Positions 8,425 through 16,708 of a stretch of DNA of 64,000 nt are shown piece by piece. Within the stretch, counting starts at the first letter, position 1. The number at the start of each line of letters is the position of its first letter. Both the position numbers and the translations under genes were made by a program. The notes under the pieces are model-generated. The model was not told the DNA's origin, did no database searches, and saw only the letters and a program-made list of their open reading frames with translations. Location: positions 1 to 64,000 of IMG/VR virus record IMGVR_UViG_3300034110_001237. One strand, given 5' to 3'. This DNA is from a virus.

Positions 8425-8814
8425 ATGTCAGCACAAAAATTCAGCAAACATCCAGAACACAAAATGGATGAAATCTATTTCGTAGCCGATGAAATGGGTC
8501 TGCAACGTCAAGACCTTGCTTATGAACATAGTAAAAGCTGTCGCTCACCTTACTGGAAACACTTTGAATCTGGTCGCCAGTTCCGTTACAACGAACAAAC
8601 GAACACGCTGGATGTGTCATCTACCGATATGGATCGTTGGGCCAACTCCACTGTATTGAGTGTTGAAGTGCCTGAACGACTGGATCGCTTTCGTCAATTG
8701 CTACTAGAATGCATTGTAATGACACACAACACCCCTATTTGGGACGATGAAGATGATGTTAAACGTAAACAACCACACACTCGTAAATGTCGTAATATTC
8801 GTCGTAAGCCTTAA
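8425..8814 (+). CDS. Hypothetical protein, 129 aa
   Basis: Unrecognised. ATG at 8425 follows a GGAG site; a longer frame back to 8371 would cover the promoter and is rejected. The protein starts MSAQKFSKHPEHKMDEIYF, is charged and soluble, and ends in a very basic tail (KRKQPHTRKCRNIRRKP) that could bind nucleic acid. Followed 12 nt later by a small membrane protein with its own GGAG site. Confidence 0.75.
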   Translation: MSAQKFSKHPEHKMDEIYFVADEMGLQRQDLAYEHSKSCRSPYWKHFESGRQFRYNEQTNTLDVSSTDMDRWANSTVLSVEVPERLDRFRQLLLECIVMTHNTPIWDDEDDVKRKQPHTRKCRNIRRKP

Positions 8815-8826
8815 TGGAGATAAACT

Positions 8827-9108
8827 ATGAACCCTAGTATACTAAGTCATTTTGTAGGCCGTGAGTTAAATATTACTCTTGCCATTTTCTTTTCATTGAT
8901 CTTGGTAGGAATTATGAGTTGGCCTTTTATTAAGCGTTGGTACTACAGTCGCTTGAAAAATCCTTTTGAAGTAACGCTGAAGGGTCGCACTTACCTCATT
9001 GACAAAAAATCAGGTGAATGGATTGTTGATCAAATGGCAAGACAAGACAAGGTGTTTGATGAACTAGAAGAAAAAGCTAGATCGTCCAAGGAAAATCGTT
9101 CATCATAA
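8827..9108 (+). CDS. Small single-pass membrane protein, 93 aa
   Basis: One membrane helix (about residues 15-35) then a basic cytoplasmic stretch and an acidic/basic helical tail (DELEEKARSSKENRSS). GGAG upstream. The size and layout are compatible with an accessory lysis or envelope protein, but nothing specific supports that. Confidence 0.7.
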   Translation: MNPSILSHFVGRELNITLAIFFSLILVGIMSWPFIKRWYYSRLKNPFEVTLKGRTYLIDKKSGEWIVDQMARQDKVFDELEEKARSSKENRSS

Positions 9109-9140
9109 TCTTATTATTTTATAATATTATTCGAAAATTA

Positions 9141-9168
9141 TTGATTATTTGTAAAAATTGTGTTAGAT
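9141..9168 (+). promoter_or_regulatory. Sigma70-type promoter
   Basis: TTGATT (9141-9146), 16-nt spacer, TTAGAT (9163-9168), for the two membrane-protein genes 9195 and 9867. Confidence 0.45.
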
Positions 9169-9194
9169 TCTCCATGACTTCAGAGGATCTAACC

Positions 9195-9863
9195 ATGTCA
9201 AATACAAATTCTAAAAACATTACCGGAATTGAAGGCGTTTTTGTTACTCTTTTATTTTCATTTTTAGGCTATATTGTTGCTAGTTTTATAGTTTTTATCT
9301 TATCGATCAACTATCTTGATCAGCCTATAAGTTCAAGTCTCGCTTGGAATATTTTGTTGGCGAATTTTATAGTTTTGTTTTGCATTCTTCTATTCCTGCA
9401 TACATCCCCAGTGGCTAAATTAATCGGTTTATTACTCTTTTTCTCAATTAGTTTTTATTTGGGAACATATAAGCAGTCTACAGCTCGCTACTATCTCAAC
9501 GCTGGGTTTTACATGAATCCAGAACTCTATCCCGAAAATTCTAATCAACGTAAACTGGTGACAGATGTTATTGCACACAAAGACATTTCTTTGTTGGGCC
9601 AGTATGATACGACTTATTTTACTAAGGTTGATATTAACAAGCTGGGTAATATGACCAACTTTTTCATGACTTATGGTCAACGTAATGAGCAAATGAAACT
9701 GTATGAAACCAAGTTTAAAGAATTATTGAATTCTCAGTTTTTAACAGAGTGGGACTATACTCAATTTGAAAATGAAGTGGTTTCCTATTTGACTAATAGT
9801 GAGACGGCATTAAAACAAAACGAAAGCGTTTCAATGATTCACACAATAAAATTTGGAGCTTGA
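9195..9863 (+). CDS. Membrane protein with three helices, 222 aa
   Basis: Start at ATG 9195 (AGAGG about 9 nt upstream); a longer frame to 9141 overlaps the promoter. Membrane helices at about residues 13-37, 47-67 and 72-90, followed by a soluble C-terminal domain with YTQFENEVVSYL. Similar layout to the next gene (three helices, then a soluble tail of about 130 residues), so the two may form one complex. Function unknown. Confidence 0.75.
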   Translation: MSNTNSKNITGIEGVFVTLLFSFLGYIVASFIVFILSINYLDQPISSSLAWNILLANFIVLFCILLFLHTSPVAKLIGLLLFFSISFYLGTYKQSTARYYLNAGFYMNPELYPENSNQRKLVTDVIAHKDISLLGQYDTTYFTKVDINKLGNMTNFFMTYGQRNEQMKLYETKFKELLNSQFLTEWDYTQFENEVVSYLTNSETALKQNESVSMIHTIKFGA

Positions 9864-9866
9864 TTT

Positions 9867-10664
9867 ATGAATATTTTAAAATTTTCAGTTATCCTTTTAA
9901 TCGCTATCTTTTTCTGTATCCTTGGTGGATTTGGAATTGGCAACATCTATTACCAATCACTCATTTCTGATTATGGTTATAAGTTTGGTAGTGGTGATAC
10001 TCTTTTCATCATGTCTGCCTGTACATTGATTGGATTGCTTACTTTTGTACACGCTTGTTCATTTTTAGAGAACCCTAAAAAAGCTATTTTATGGCTGGTA
10101 GGTATTGTTATTGTTGTTTCACCGATTATTTATTTCACAACCAGCTCATTGAGTAAAGACGATAAAGTTTATCAGCAAGCTCTTATTAATTATGGTTCTC
10201 GATTTAATGTATTGCTTTCAAAGACAGAAAATGATTTGAAAAAGCACCCGGATTACATTGCTTACAAATATCAACTTGATAATTTTGAAAAAGATAAAGA
10301 AAGTCGAGCAGCTTATGTGACATTGCTTAATGAAAAAGTTGATAAATATAATAAATATATAAGCGAACAGGCTCCGGGTCTATCATTTTCAGCCAGTCGC
10401 TATTATATCTATGGGCCAGAGTTTAATAAATTTGTCATGAGGTATAAAGGGGTTGAAGATCCAGTTGTTCAAAAAAATCTCTATGGAATAACTAAAAGTG
10501 GTGTTGTTTCCTACAATGACATGATGGACTTTCAGGTTAAATTTGTAGATAACTATAAAAACGTAATCAATAAAGATAGTCCGGTGGTTGAACATCCATC
10601 AGTTCCTGTTATCGTCACACCAGCAGTGACAGAAGAAAATAAAGAAACACCCGCCATTGAATAA
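9867..10664 (+). CDS. Membrane protein with three helices, 265 aa
   Basis: Starts 3 nt after its partner's stop, with GGAG 8 nt before the ATG. Helices at about residues 5-24, 42-62 and 72-92; then a helical soluble part and a Pro/Val/Glu-rich tail (VVEHPSVPVIVTPAVTEENK) that looks disordered and extracytoplasmic or linker-like. No enzymatic motif. Confidence 0.75.
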   Translation: MNILKFSVILLIAIFFCILGGFGIGNIYYQSLISDYGYKFGSGDTLFIMSACTLIGLLTFVHACSFLENPKKAILWLVGIVIVVSPIIYFTTSSLSKDDKVYQQALINYGSRFNVLLSKTENDLKKHPDYIAYKYQLDNFEKDKESRAAYVTLLNEKVDKYNKYISEQAPGLSFSASRYYIYGPEFNKFVMRYKGVEDPVVQKNLYGITKSGVVSYNDMMDFQVKFVDNYKNVINKDSPVVEHPSVPVIVTPAVTEENKETPAIE

Positions 10665-10705
10665 TCAATTAATTGTTGTTTCTAGTTAAACTCAAAGCCC
10701 TATAT

Positions 10706-10731
10706 AAATGCCTTTCAAAAGGCATTTTTTT
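10706..10731 (+). terminator. Rho-independent terminator
   Basis: Nine base pairs, AAATGCCTT/AAGGCATTT, TCAA loop, T-run. Confidence 0.9.
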
Positions 10732-10740
10732 ATATAATGA

Positions 10741-10768
10741 TTGTAATTTTTAGCGATTGTGGTATAAT
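10741..10768 (+). promoter_or_regulatory. Promoter with extended -10 for NAD kinase
   Basis: TTGTAA (10741-10746), 16-nt spacer, TGG-TATAAT (10763-10768). The TGTGGTATAATA form recurs many times in the window. Confidence 0.7.
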
Positions 10769-10797
10769 AAACCAAATCAAAAAAGCGAGATACGATC

Positions 10798-11646
10798 ATG
10801 AATAACATCTATAAAGTTTGCATTAAACTCAACTATTCACAAGAATCAGTCACCAAACAAGCTGAAATCACCAAATTGATTTCGTTTATTCATTCAGTCA
10901 TGAGTAAAGCGGGTTGGCGTGAAGCCATTGAATCCGATTCAGTGATTGATTATGTGTTCTCTATCGGTGGTGATGGCACTATGCTGCACACCATGCAAGA
11001 TCATGTTATCACCAAATCCATTGTCGTTGGTATCAACGCTGGTAACGTAGGCTTCTTGACCCCTTACAACATTGAAAATGTCTATGACATGAGCGTCTTC
11101 AAATTCCTTGAAGAAAACGCCAATACCCGTGTTGAACATCGTAGCATTCTCAAACACAGTTTTGACACCCGTTCCGAACAAGGTATGGCAGTGAACGAAT
11201 ATACCTTTACGGCTGACCAAGTGAACCATGTTCTGGACTTCTCCATTGAAGTTGATTACAAAGGCCAAGTCAGTAAAGCAGGTCACTACAAAGCTAATGC
11301 CTTGTTGATTTCTGGCCCTTGTGGTTCTACTGCTTATAACATGAACTCTGGCGGGGCGATTGTTGACCCGACTGTTCGTTGCATGCAGATTATGATGGTT
11401 GCTCCTACTATCTTGGGTATCCGCCCATTGATTATTGGTCGTAACTCCATTATCCGTTTGAAGTTCCATAACAATGCAAAAGTCTTCATTGATGGTCAAC
11501 CACATACTGATATTCCAGTAACCGAAGATGAAACATTCAGTATTGAATTGCTGTCCGAAGAATCTCGTGTGCTGTTGCCTGACGACTTCAACTTTTACAG
11601 CATGCTTAGCACTAAGCTTCACTGGAACAATGGGAGTGGTGTATGA
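10798..11646 (+). CDS. nadK: NAD kinase
   Basis: Phosphorylates NAD+ to NADP+ using ATP in the cytoplasm. The diagnostic GGDGTM motif is at residues 57-62, the following strand/turn gives GINAGNVGFL (about 78-87), a VNEYTF segment matches the conserved NE of the family, and GPCGSTAYNMNSGG matches the glycine-rich substrate loop. Length (282 aa) is normal for bacterial NadK, so the enzyme looks intact. It has its own promoter and is translationally coupled to the next gene by an ATGA overlap. A phage copy may raise NADPH for nucleotide synthesis or offset NAD-depleting defence; that is inference. Confidence 0.93.
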   Translation: MNNIYKVCIKLNYSQESVTKQAEITKLISFIHSVMSKAGWREAIESDSVIDYVFSIGGDGTMLHTMQDHVITKSIVVGINAGNVGFLTPYNIENVYDMSVFKFLEENANTRVEHRSILKHSFDTRSEQGMAVNEYTFTADQVNHVLDFSIEVDYKGQVSKAGHYKANALLISGPCGSTAYNMNSGGAIVDPTVRCMQIMMVAPTILGIRPLIIGRNSIIRLKFHNNAKVFIDGQPHTDIPVTEDETFSIELLSEESRVLLPDDFNFYSMLSTKLHWNNGSGV

Positions 11647-11882
11647 GTGATTATGATGACGCCAAAGCTGCAGGCTTAACTGATGTTGATCGTTGGACAG
11701 AAGGTGTTGAACACCATCCTATGTCTGAACGGTTGATGGCTTTTTTGGAAAGCCATGACTTAAAAGACTATGGTGATTATTTTGGTTGGAAAGTCGGTGG
11801 TGATGGCGACAATGGCGAAACATTGATGTATCAAATGGACGCTTTTTTTGAACTCTTGGATAAACAAAAAACTCAACCATAA
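11643..11882 (+). CDS. Hypothetical acidic protein coupled to nadK, 79 aa
   Basis: Starts inside the nadK stop codon (ATGA), so it is translated by coupling. Asp/Gly-rich and acidic (for example KVGGDGDNGETLMYQMDAFF), no recognised domain. The tight coupling suggests a partner or regulator of NAD kinase, but that is inference from position only. Confidence 0.75.
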   Translation: MSDYDDAKAAGLTDVDRWTEGVEHHPMSERLMAFLESHDLKDYGDYFGWKVGGDGDNGETLMYQMDAFFELLDKQKTQP

Positions 11883-11910
11883 TGTTTTAATAGAAACTAA
11901 GCTGAAAGAA

Positions 11911-11937
11911 AAGGTGACTTTCAAAGTCACCTTTTTT
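11911..11937. terminator. Bidirectional terminator
   Basis: AAGGTGACT/AGTCACCTT stem with A-run before and T-run after, between the rightward nadK unit and the leftward operon ending at 11942. Confidence 0.9.
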
Positions 11938-11941
11938 GTTG

Positions 11942-12385
11942 TTACCATATTTTTAAACCACAGTATGGATATTCTAAAAAACCTGCTGGTATTTTTTTTT
12001 TGTCCAACGTAAATGCAGCTCCATTGCGGCAATCATTAAACAACGTGTGTTCCGTAGCTTGTGGATCATGAGACATTCTATATGCTTTGACCAATCCTGT
12101 TTTGCTGGCCTTGATAACCAGTGGAATGCCATAGCCATTGTTATTAGGATGATAATCAAAAGCTGCATACAAGTAGCCTTGTTTCAAAATCTTTTTTAAA
12201 TCTTTGTCATCAACAAACACAGTAACACATTTACCTTGTTCAATTGAATCTTTAACACTTAATCCTGTTATTCGTTTTTTGATACGATCTTCGATTACAT
12301 CAAAAGCTTCTTGCTCAGTTAAGCAAATGGTTTCGATACATGCTATACCGTTGTGTTGTTGCATTAAAACTGTCAGTTGTCCCAT
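11942..12385 (-). CDS. Hypothetical protein, 147 aa
   Basis: Last gene of the leftward operon 13767-11942. Two adjacent ATGs exist; the second (12385) sits at a better distance from AGGAG. Mixed alpha/beta, with GYLYAAFDYHPNNNGYGIPLVI in the middle and two Cys near the C-terminus (EYPYCGLKIW). Unrecognised; unlike its operon partners it lacks the (D/E)-M-x-x-(I/V/Y) tail. Confidence 0.75.
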   Translation of the reverse strand: MGQLTVLMQQHNGIACIETICLTEQEAFDVIEDRIKKRITGLSVKDSIEQGKCVTVFVDDKDLKKILKQGYLYAAFDYHPNNNGYGIPLVIKASKTGLVKAYRMSHDPQATEHTLFNDCRNGAAFTLDKKKIPAGFLEYPYCGLKIW

Positions 12386-12398
12386 CATTTTCTCCTAA

Positions 12399-13121
12399 TT
12401 AGATAATAAGCATTTCAACTACTTTTAAAGCTGCTTTTGTTCTTCTTGACATATTGAACTCTTCTTTTAAGTAGAGGTCGTAGAAACATTGTTCAAATGC
12501 TTTCGCTGAATACTTTTCCAATGTAACTTCTTTATATGAAGTCTTAGTTATTCTACCGTCTGTTGTTTTTGAATTTGTTTTGTAATAGCCTAGAGTAACC
12601 TTGTCCTCATTAGCTAACAAATCTATTGAAACAGATACTAATCTGTCATTAAATTTAAAGGTTGACTTTAAACAGATAGCAGGTTTCTTGGCTTGTATAG
12701 GCATTAGTATTGTGTGATTGTCGATCAGTGATGCATACGCTAAAGAACCAAGATCTTCATATTTTCTTTCCATTTGAAACTTTGATTTTAAATTATATGT
12801 TTTGATTATATCGATCAACGAGTTTTGAATCTTTTTAATTTTTTTAAAATTTAGCAAATGTTTCAAATTGTTTGCAGGCACATCTTTAAGAATTATTCTA
12901 TTATATTCTGGATTGTAGTTAATCACTATCGTTTCTAAATATTGTGTGACTATATCAATACTTATCGCCAATCCATGTCCAATCTTGTTCTGGCTAATGT
13001 TATAAGATTTAAACAACAACTTATCGTCAAAGATGGTTCTGAGTTGTTGTGTCATCAATTCAAACTGTTCGCCTTCTGAAAGATATTGAAAAGTAAATGA
13101 GTTAATTTTTTCTGGGAGCAT
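12399..13121 (-). CDS. Tag-bearing hypothetical protein, 240 aa
   Basis: Soluble protein ending in EMLII, the C-terminal motif shared by 19 proteins here. Beta-rich middle (AIVSIDIVTQYLE-type segments, KSTFKFNDRLVSVSIDLL) resembles the general look of the array proteins at 2520-6111, though identity is low by eye. GAGG before the ATG. Middle gene of the leftward operon. Confidence 0.75.
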   Translation of the reverse strand: MLPEKINSFTFQYLSEGEQFELMTQQLRTIFDDKLLFKSYNISQNKIGHGLAISIDIVTQYLETIVINYNPEYNRIILKDVPANNLKHLLNFKKIKKIQNSLIDIIKTYNLKSKFQMERKYEDLGSLAYASLIDNHTILMPIQAKKPAICLKSTFKFNDRLVSVSIDLLANEDKVTLGYYKTNSKTTDGRITKTSYKEVTLEKYSAKAFEQCFYDLYLKEEFNMSRRTKAALKVVEMLII

Positions 13122-13131
13122 TGGGTATTCC

Positions 13132-13767
13132 TCAATATTTCAACATTTCAATTGTTTTCAAACTGTCTTTATTGAAATCTTTAATGGTTTGAAAAGATTC
13201 TGCCATGTATTTTTTGACATCATCAAAACTGTATTCAGTGTTTTTAATACCTTTATGATCAAATACAATTTCATTATTAATGTAAGTGTACATTTCATTG
13301 CTGAACTTAATTTTTTTATCTTCTTTTTTTCGTTTTAACAAATTAAGAAGTCCGTCATCAAAAAACAGTGTATATTCTGGTTTGTTTTCTGTATTCTTGA
13401 TGAAATCATTTTCATTAATCAGTCTTTTGGCTACTTTAAATTCATAAGTATAGAGCAAGAGGATACCAACTGACATTAGTACACTGGATGTGCTTCCAAA
13501 ATTATAGTTCCCTTCTCCAATACTATTCATGAACAAGCATGCTCCCACTATCAAAAAATTAGACATTGAACGAATGACCATTGATTTTGACAATAGTAAA
13601 TAGATGTATATGATAATGTTGCCTAAAAAGAAAGAAATCCCCGTCAACACCATGTATTTATTTTCGCCATATTCATATTGAGCATAAGCTGCCGATAATC
13701 CTAAACAGGCTATAAGTAGGTAAGGTTGAAAGACAATCGCTAATTTCGCCTTAGTATTAAAATTCAT
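13132..13767 (-). CDS. Multi-pass membrane protein with C-terminal tag, 211 aa
   Basis: About four membrane helices (roughly residues 10-29, 38-58, 66-82 and 92-108), then a soluble C-terminal half ending in EMLKY. It shows the shared tail can sit on a protein of a completely different architecture, so the tail is not just family resemblance. First gene of the leftward operon with a good promoter at 13796-13824; AGAGG before the ATG. Confidence 0.75.
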   Translation of the reverse strand: MNFNTKAKLAIVFQPYLLIACLGLSAAYAQYEYGENKYMVLTGISFFLGNIIIYIYLLLSKSMVIRSMSNFLIVGACLFMNSIGEGNYNFGSTSSVLMSVGILLLYTYEFKVAKRLINENDFIKNTENKPEYTLFFDDGLLNLLKRKKEDKKIKFSNEMYTYINNEIVFDHKGIKNTEYSFDDVKKYMAESFQTIKDFNKDSLKTIEMLKY

Positions 13768-13795
13768 CAGTTAAGCCTCTTTATAAGATGGTATT

Positions 13796-13824
13796 ATTTT
13801 AACAGCTATCACGTAATTAATCAA
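13796..13824 (-). promoter_or_regulatory. Leftward sigma70-type promoter
   Basis: On the minus strand TTGATT (13824-13819), 17-nt spacer, TAAAAT (13801-13796). Drives 13767-11942 and faces away from the promoter at 13833. Confidence 0.65.
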
Positions 13825-13832
13825 CAAAAAGC

Positions 13833-13861
13833 TTGATTTGTGTGGTCTTTTTTGCTATTAT
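13833..13861 (+). promoter_or_regulatory. Rightward promoter for the RNA ligase unit
   Basis: TTGATT (13833-13838), 17-nt spacer, TGC-TATTAT (13856-13861). Divergent with the leftward promoter only 9 nt away. Confidence 0.6.
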
Positions 13862-13888
13862 TTACAAAATTATTTAGAGATTGTTATC

Positions 13889-14587
13889 ATGAGCACTATT
13901 AAAACATCCAAGCAAAAATATCCCAAGACCTACCATGTTCCTTGGAGTTTGGCTATTCAATCTGATGACAAAGTTTTTAAATCCATGAACCATTTTCATG
14001 GTAAATTTATTGTAGCTACTGAAAAGCTTGATGGTGAAAACACTACGTTGTCTTCAACCTACTACCATGCACGTAGCCTTGATAGTACATTCAACTGGAC
14101 TCGCTCTTGGGTTGCAACTATGCACGCTTGCCTTCGCTATGATATTCCAGAAGGTATAAAGCTTGTAGGGGAGAACTTGTTTGCTAAACACGCGATTGAA
14201 TATCCAGATTATTCGTTGGAAGGTTATTTCTATCTGTTTTCTATGTGGGAGGACATTATAGGTAGTGAAGAAGACTATTGCCTTGATTACGACGATATTG
14301 TGAGCTATGCCAATCTGTTTGATTTGCCTATGCCGAAAGTACTCTATCGTGGTATTTATGATGAAGTCGCTTTACAAAAAATTGCTAAGGAGCTGGATAC
14401 TTCTCGTTGTGAAGGTTATGTTATTCGCACGGTTGATGGTTTCATGCGGAGTGAGTTTACCAAATGTGTGGCAAAATTTGTTCGTGCTAACCATGTTCAA
14501 GACGCTTCGGAACATTGGTTGAAAAATGCTGTTCAAAATGGTAAATTACAACCTACTGTCCGTCCAAGCTATATGGGAAAAATTTAA
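13889..14587 (+). CDS. RNA ligase (nucleotidyltransferase family), 232 aa
   Basis: Joins RNA ends through a lysine-AMP intermediate. Motif I is KLDGEN with the nucleotidyl lysine at K46; KLVGENLF resembles motif III; CEGYVIRT is motif IV; KCVAKFVRANH is motif V, whose lysines contact the phosphates. The length fits a minimal catalytic core of the Rnl2/PF09414 type without a large C-terminal domain. ATG at 13889 is used; a longer frame to 13838 would lie inside the promoter. Next gene starts directly after the stop. In phages such ligases repair tRNA cut by host defences; the tRNA-Arg at 42459 fits but is far away. Confidence 0.9.
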   Translation: MSTIKTSKQKYPKTYHVPWSLAIQSDDKVFKSMNHFHGKFIVATEKLDGENTTLSSTYYHARSLDSTFNWTRSWVATMHACLRYDIPEGIKLVGENLFAKHAIEYPDYSLEGYFYLFSMWEDIIGSEEDYCLDYDDIVSYANLFDLPMPKVLYRGIYDEVALQKIAKELDTSRCEGYVIRTVDGFMRSEFTKCVAKFVRANHVQDASEHWLKNAVQNGKLQPTVRPSYMGKI

Positions 14588-15010
14588 ATGTCTTCTATTG
14601 AAACCTATTTGAGTAATGTTAAAAATTCACTGGATGAGTTTCGTTTTGTTAGTGGTGATTGTCATCACTTGGCTGTCGCCCTTCAAAAACTCTTTCAAGG
14701 CGAGCTTTGTGCGATTATTCGAGAAGAATTTGATGAAGATGGTGAGCCTTATTCTATCACCTACTCCCATATGTTGTTTATTGACACCCAAGGTGTTGAA
14801 TGGGATATCGATGGTAGCGGTGCTGATGAACGTTGGGTTGAACAGTGGCCGGAAGATGGTGATGAAGATGGACATACTTCGGAGTTTAGCTATGCCTCTT
14901 TGACTTTTGAAGAGCTTCCTGCTTTTTTGAGCAAGCATGACTGCAAACTTAATGATGAACTCATAAAAGAATTGTTAATCTTGCATGAACCTGTTATAAT
15001 GACAGTGTAA
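14588..15010 (+). CDS. Hypothetical protein, possible cysteine-peptidase-like fold, 140 aa
   Basis: Starts on the base after the RNA ligase stop, so probably co-translated with it. It contains GDCHHLAVAL, then YSHMLFID, then EWDIDGSG: a Cys, His, Asp order that resembles the catalytic order of papain/transglutaminase-like folds. This is a weak motif reading, and the protein could equally be non-enzymatic. Acidic C-terminal half. Confidence 0.75.
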   Translation: MSSIETYLSNVKNSLDEFRFVSGDCHHLAVALQKLFQGELCAIIREEFDEDGEPYSITYSHMLFIDTQGVEWDIDGSGADERWVEQWPEDGDEDGHTSEFSYASLTFEELPAFLSKHDCKLNDELIKELLILHEPVIMTV

Positions 15011-15031
15011 TCAATTCATAGGAGTATCTTC

Positions 15032-15235
15032 ATGAGCGAACAAAATGTGGTTGGCATTCCTTACAAAGACCCTGAATCCTTTTTCAAGTTAAGGGCTATG
15101 ATTGGTGGTATTTATGATTCTATGAATCGTGACAATCAACCCAACACCAGCAATAATCATGTGGGTAGATTCGATCCAGAATTGACTGATTTCATGAATA
15201 TTACACCACCTTCCAACTCTTTCTTTGGTAAATAA
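15032..15235 (+). CDS. Hypothetical protein, 67 aa
   Basis: Unrecognised; AGGAG upstream. The second half is Asn/Pro-rich (DNQPNTSNNHVGRFDPEL) and likely disordered. Part of the RNA ligase transcription unit; next gene begins 2 nt after its stop. Confidence 0.7.
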   Translation: MSEQNVVGIPYKDPESFFKLRAMIGGIYDSMNRDNQPNTSNNHVGRFDPELTDFMNITPPSNSFFGK

Positions 15236-15237
15236 TC

Positions 15238-15423
15238 ATGAGTAGCAAATACGCACAAAAAGCTAAAAAAAAGAGTCATACAGATCGTCGTAAGGAACAG
15301 TTTAAACCTAAATATTCCTATTGTTCTAACTGTGGTCGAGAATCAAGTATTTCCGACAAACACTTAACTTTTTCTAAGTGCTATTGTGGTGGCACTTATC
15401 AATCTTATCGTCCATCCGTTTAA
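15238..15423 (+). CDS. Small zinc-ribbon protein, 61 aa
   Basis: Very basic N-terminus (KYAQKAKKKSHTDRRKEQFK) followed by CSNCGRE and later KCYCGG, four cysteines spaced as a zinc ribbon. Likely binds nucleic acid or a protein partner. Last gene of the unit before a hairpin terminator. Confidence 0.75.
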   Translation: MSSKYAQKAKKKSHTDRRKEQFKPKYSYCSNCGRESSISDKHLTFSKCYCGGTYQSYRPSV

Positions 15424-15425
15424 CT

Positions 15426-15482
15426 TTGACCCGATGGTATTATTCTGTTATTATGAATGCCGCTTAATGTGGCATTTTTTTT
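15426..15482 (+). promoter_or_regulatory. Promoter overlapping a terminator hairpin
   Basis: TTGACC (15426-15431), 17-nt spacer, TGT-TATTAT (15449-15454). The terminator stem AATGCC (15456-15461)/GGCATT (15471-15476) with T-run begins right after the -10, so a start near 15461 leaves the 5' arm out of the new transcript. One of several such nested units. Confidence 0.6.
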
Positions 15483-15494
15483 GGAGATTTTTAA

Positions 15495-16244
15495 ATGAGA
15501 GTTAGGATTGATTTAAAAACTATTGATCTGGTGAAGGTGTTTAACCCGAAGGTTAATGTCAACGATCTCTATTTGCCTGTTGAAAATGTCTACGAAACCC
15601 GTGAACCATCTATTCGTAGAAAATCAGTGCGTCGTGGAAAAGACATTTATGAAGAATATGATTTCATTTTTTACTATGCAAAAAAAAGTTTTGTTAATTT
15701 TAAAATATTGAGTGATAAAACCACTTATTATGTGATTGTCGATGGTGTTGTGATTACTGTGCCTCATGATATTGAGCTTGATTATAATTTCACGCTTCAT
15801 GAGATGTTGGTAAAAGATTTCGTTAACCAATCAAAACACCTAAATAACCTCCAAAAAGCGTCAATGATTAACCTTTACCTTACACAACTTCATAAGTCTT
15901 CAAAACATGCCTTTAAATCAATTTTTGTTGACTTTTTCACCAATAAGCAATTCAGTGAGCGAAACGTGCTATCGGGTGGTGGATTGGTTCGTAATTTTGT
16001 TTGTGAATTTACTTATGCCGGTCACCGGTTTTCACTGTATGCTCATTCTAGTAAAAATGAGGTTTATGTTGAATACTTATTTGCAGATTTTAAATTCAAA
16101 CGATCCTATCCAGCGTCATCCAGTAATATTGATAAATTTATTCTTGATTTTGTGAATGAGCACGAGTATAATTGTAAGACTGCCAAGGAAGCTGTCAAAC
16201 ACCTTGATGATTTTATTCTAATTCGTAAAATGTCTAGCATTTAA
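15495..16244 (+). CDS. Tag-bearing hypothetical protein, 249 aa
   Basis: Unrecognised, soluble, beta-rich (TTYYVIVDGVVITVPHDIEL) with a second repeat-like half (GHRFSLYAHSSKNEVYVEYL). Ends RKMSSI, matching the C-terminal motif except for Lys in place of the acidic residue. TTGGAG upstream of the ATG. Confidence 0.75.
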   Translation: MRVRIDLKTIDLVKVFNPKVNVNDLYLPVENVYETREPSIRRKSVRRGKDIYEEYDFIFYYAKKSFVNFKILSDKTTYYVIVDGVVITVPHDIELDYNFTLHEMLVKDFVNQSKHLNNLQKASMINLYLTQLHKSSKHAFKSIFVDFFTNKQFSERNVLSGGGLVRNFVCEFTYAGHRFSLYAHSSKNEVYVEYLFADFKFKRSYPASSSNIDKFILDFVNEHEYNCKTAKEAVKHLDDFILIRKMSSI

Positions 16245-16272
16245 ATTAATTCAATTATTTTCGGGAGAGACT

Positions 16273-16644
16273 ATGAGTGATGCAAATAAAGCAAAAAAAC
16301 TACTTGAAACCCATGATGCCTACTTTCGTTCGAAACACTGGTTTGCTGACACCTATGTGAAGACTGATGGTTTTCATTTCAGCATTCGTAATCAACTGAA
16401 TGGTTGCAGCATTGTGGACTGTTATCAGGCTCTTCAATTTCTGTATGAATCTCTTCGTGAAGCCGATGAAGATGATGCTCCAACGAAGCCCCGATTGACT
16501 GATGAAGAGATCTTGTTGCAACATGGCTATGAAATGTTGTGTGAAAGTCCACTGGAAATTACATCTATTTCAGAAGATCACGTCTTTGTGAGTGGAGAAG
16601 CTGCTGTTATTTTGCTATCTTCTTTGCGTAGTATCACAAAATAA
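16273..16644 (+). CDS. Hypothetical protein, 123 aa
   Basis: Unrecognised small soluble protein with GGGAG before its ATG. Helical N-terminus, acidic centre (SLREADEDDAPTKPRL), hydrophobic C-terminal end (GEAAVILLSSLRSITK). No known motif. Probably co-transcribed with 15495. Confidence 0.7.
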   Translation: MSDANKAKKLLETHDAYFRSKHWFADTYVKTDGFHFSIRNQLNGCSIVDCYQALQFLYESLREADEDDAPTKPRLTDEEILLQHGYEMLCESPLEITSISEDHVFVSGEAAVILLSSLRSITK

Positions 16645-16667
16645 AGAATGCGTGATGTGTTCTATTG

Positions 16668-16676
16668 TGATATAAT
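16668..16676 (+). promoter_or_regulatory. Extended -10 promoter
   Basis: TGA-TATAAT with no convincing -35, before the gene at 16709. Confidence 0.45.
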
Positions 16677-16708
16677 AGCCACATCTTAAATCAGTGGAGT
16701 TACCAGTA

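Noticed and set aside
9141-9194. N-terminal extension of the membrane protein at 9195
   Set aside because: Would include the promoter region; the ATG at 9195 has a ribosome site.
10939-11622. 227-aa reading frame opposite the NAD kinase gene
   Set aside because: Shadow of nadK; the plus strand has unmistakable NadK motifs and a promoter.
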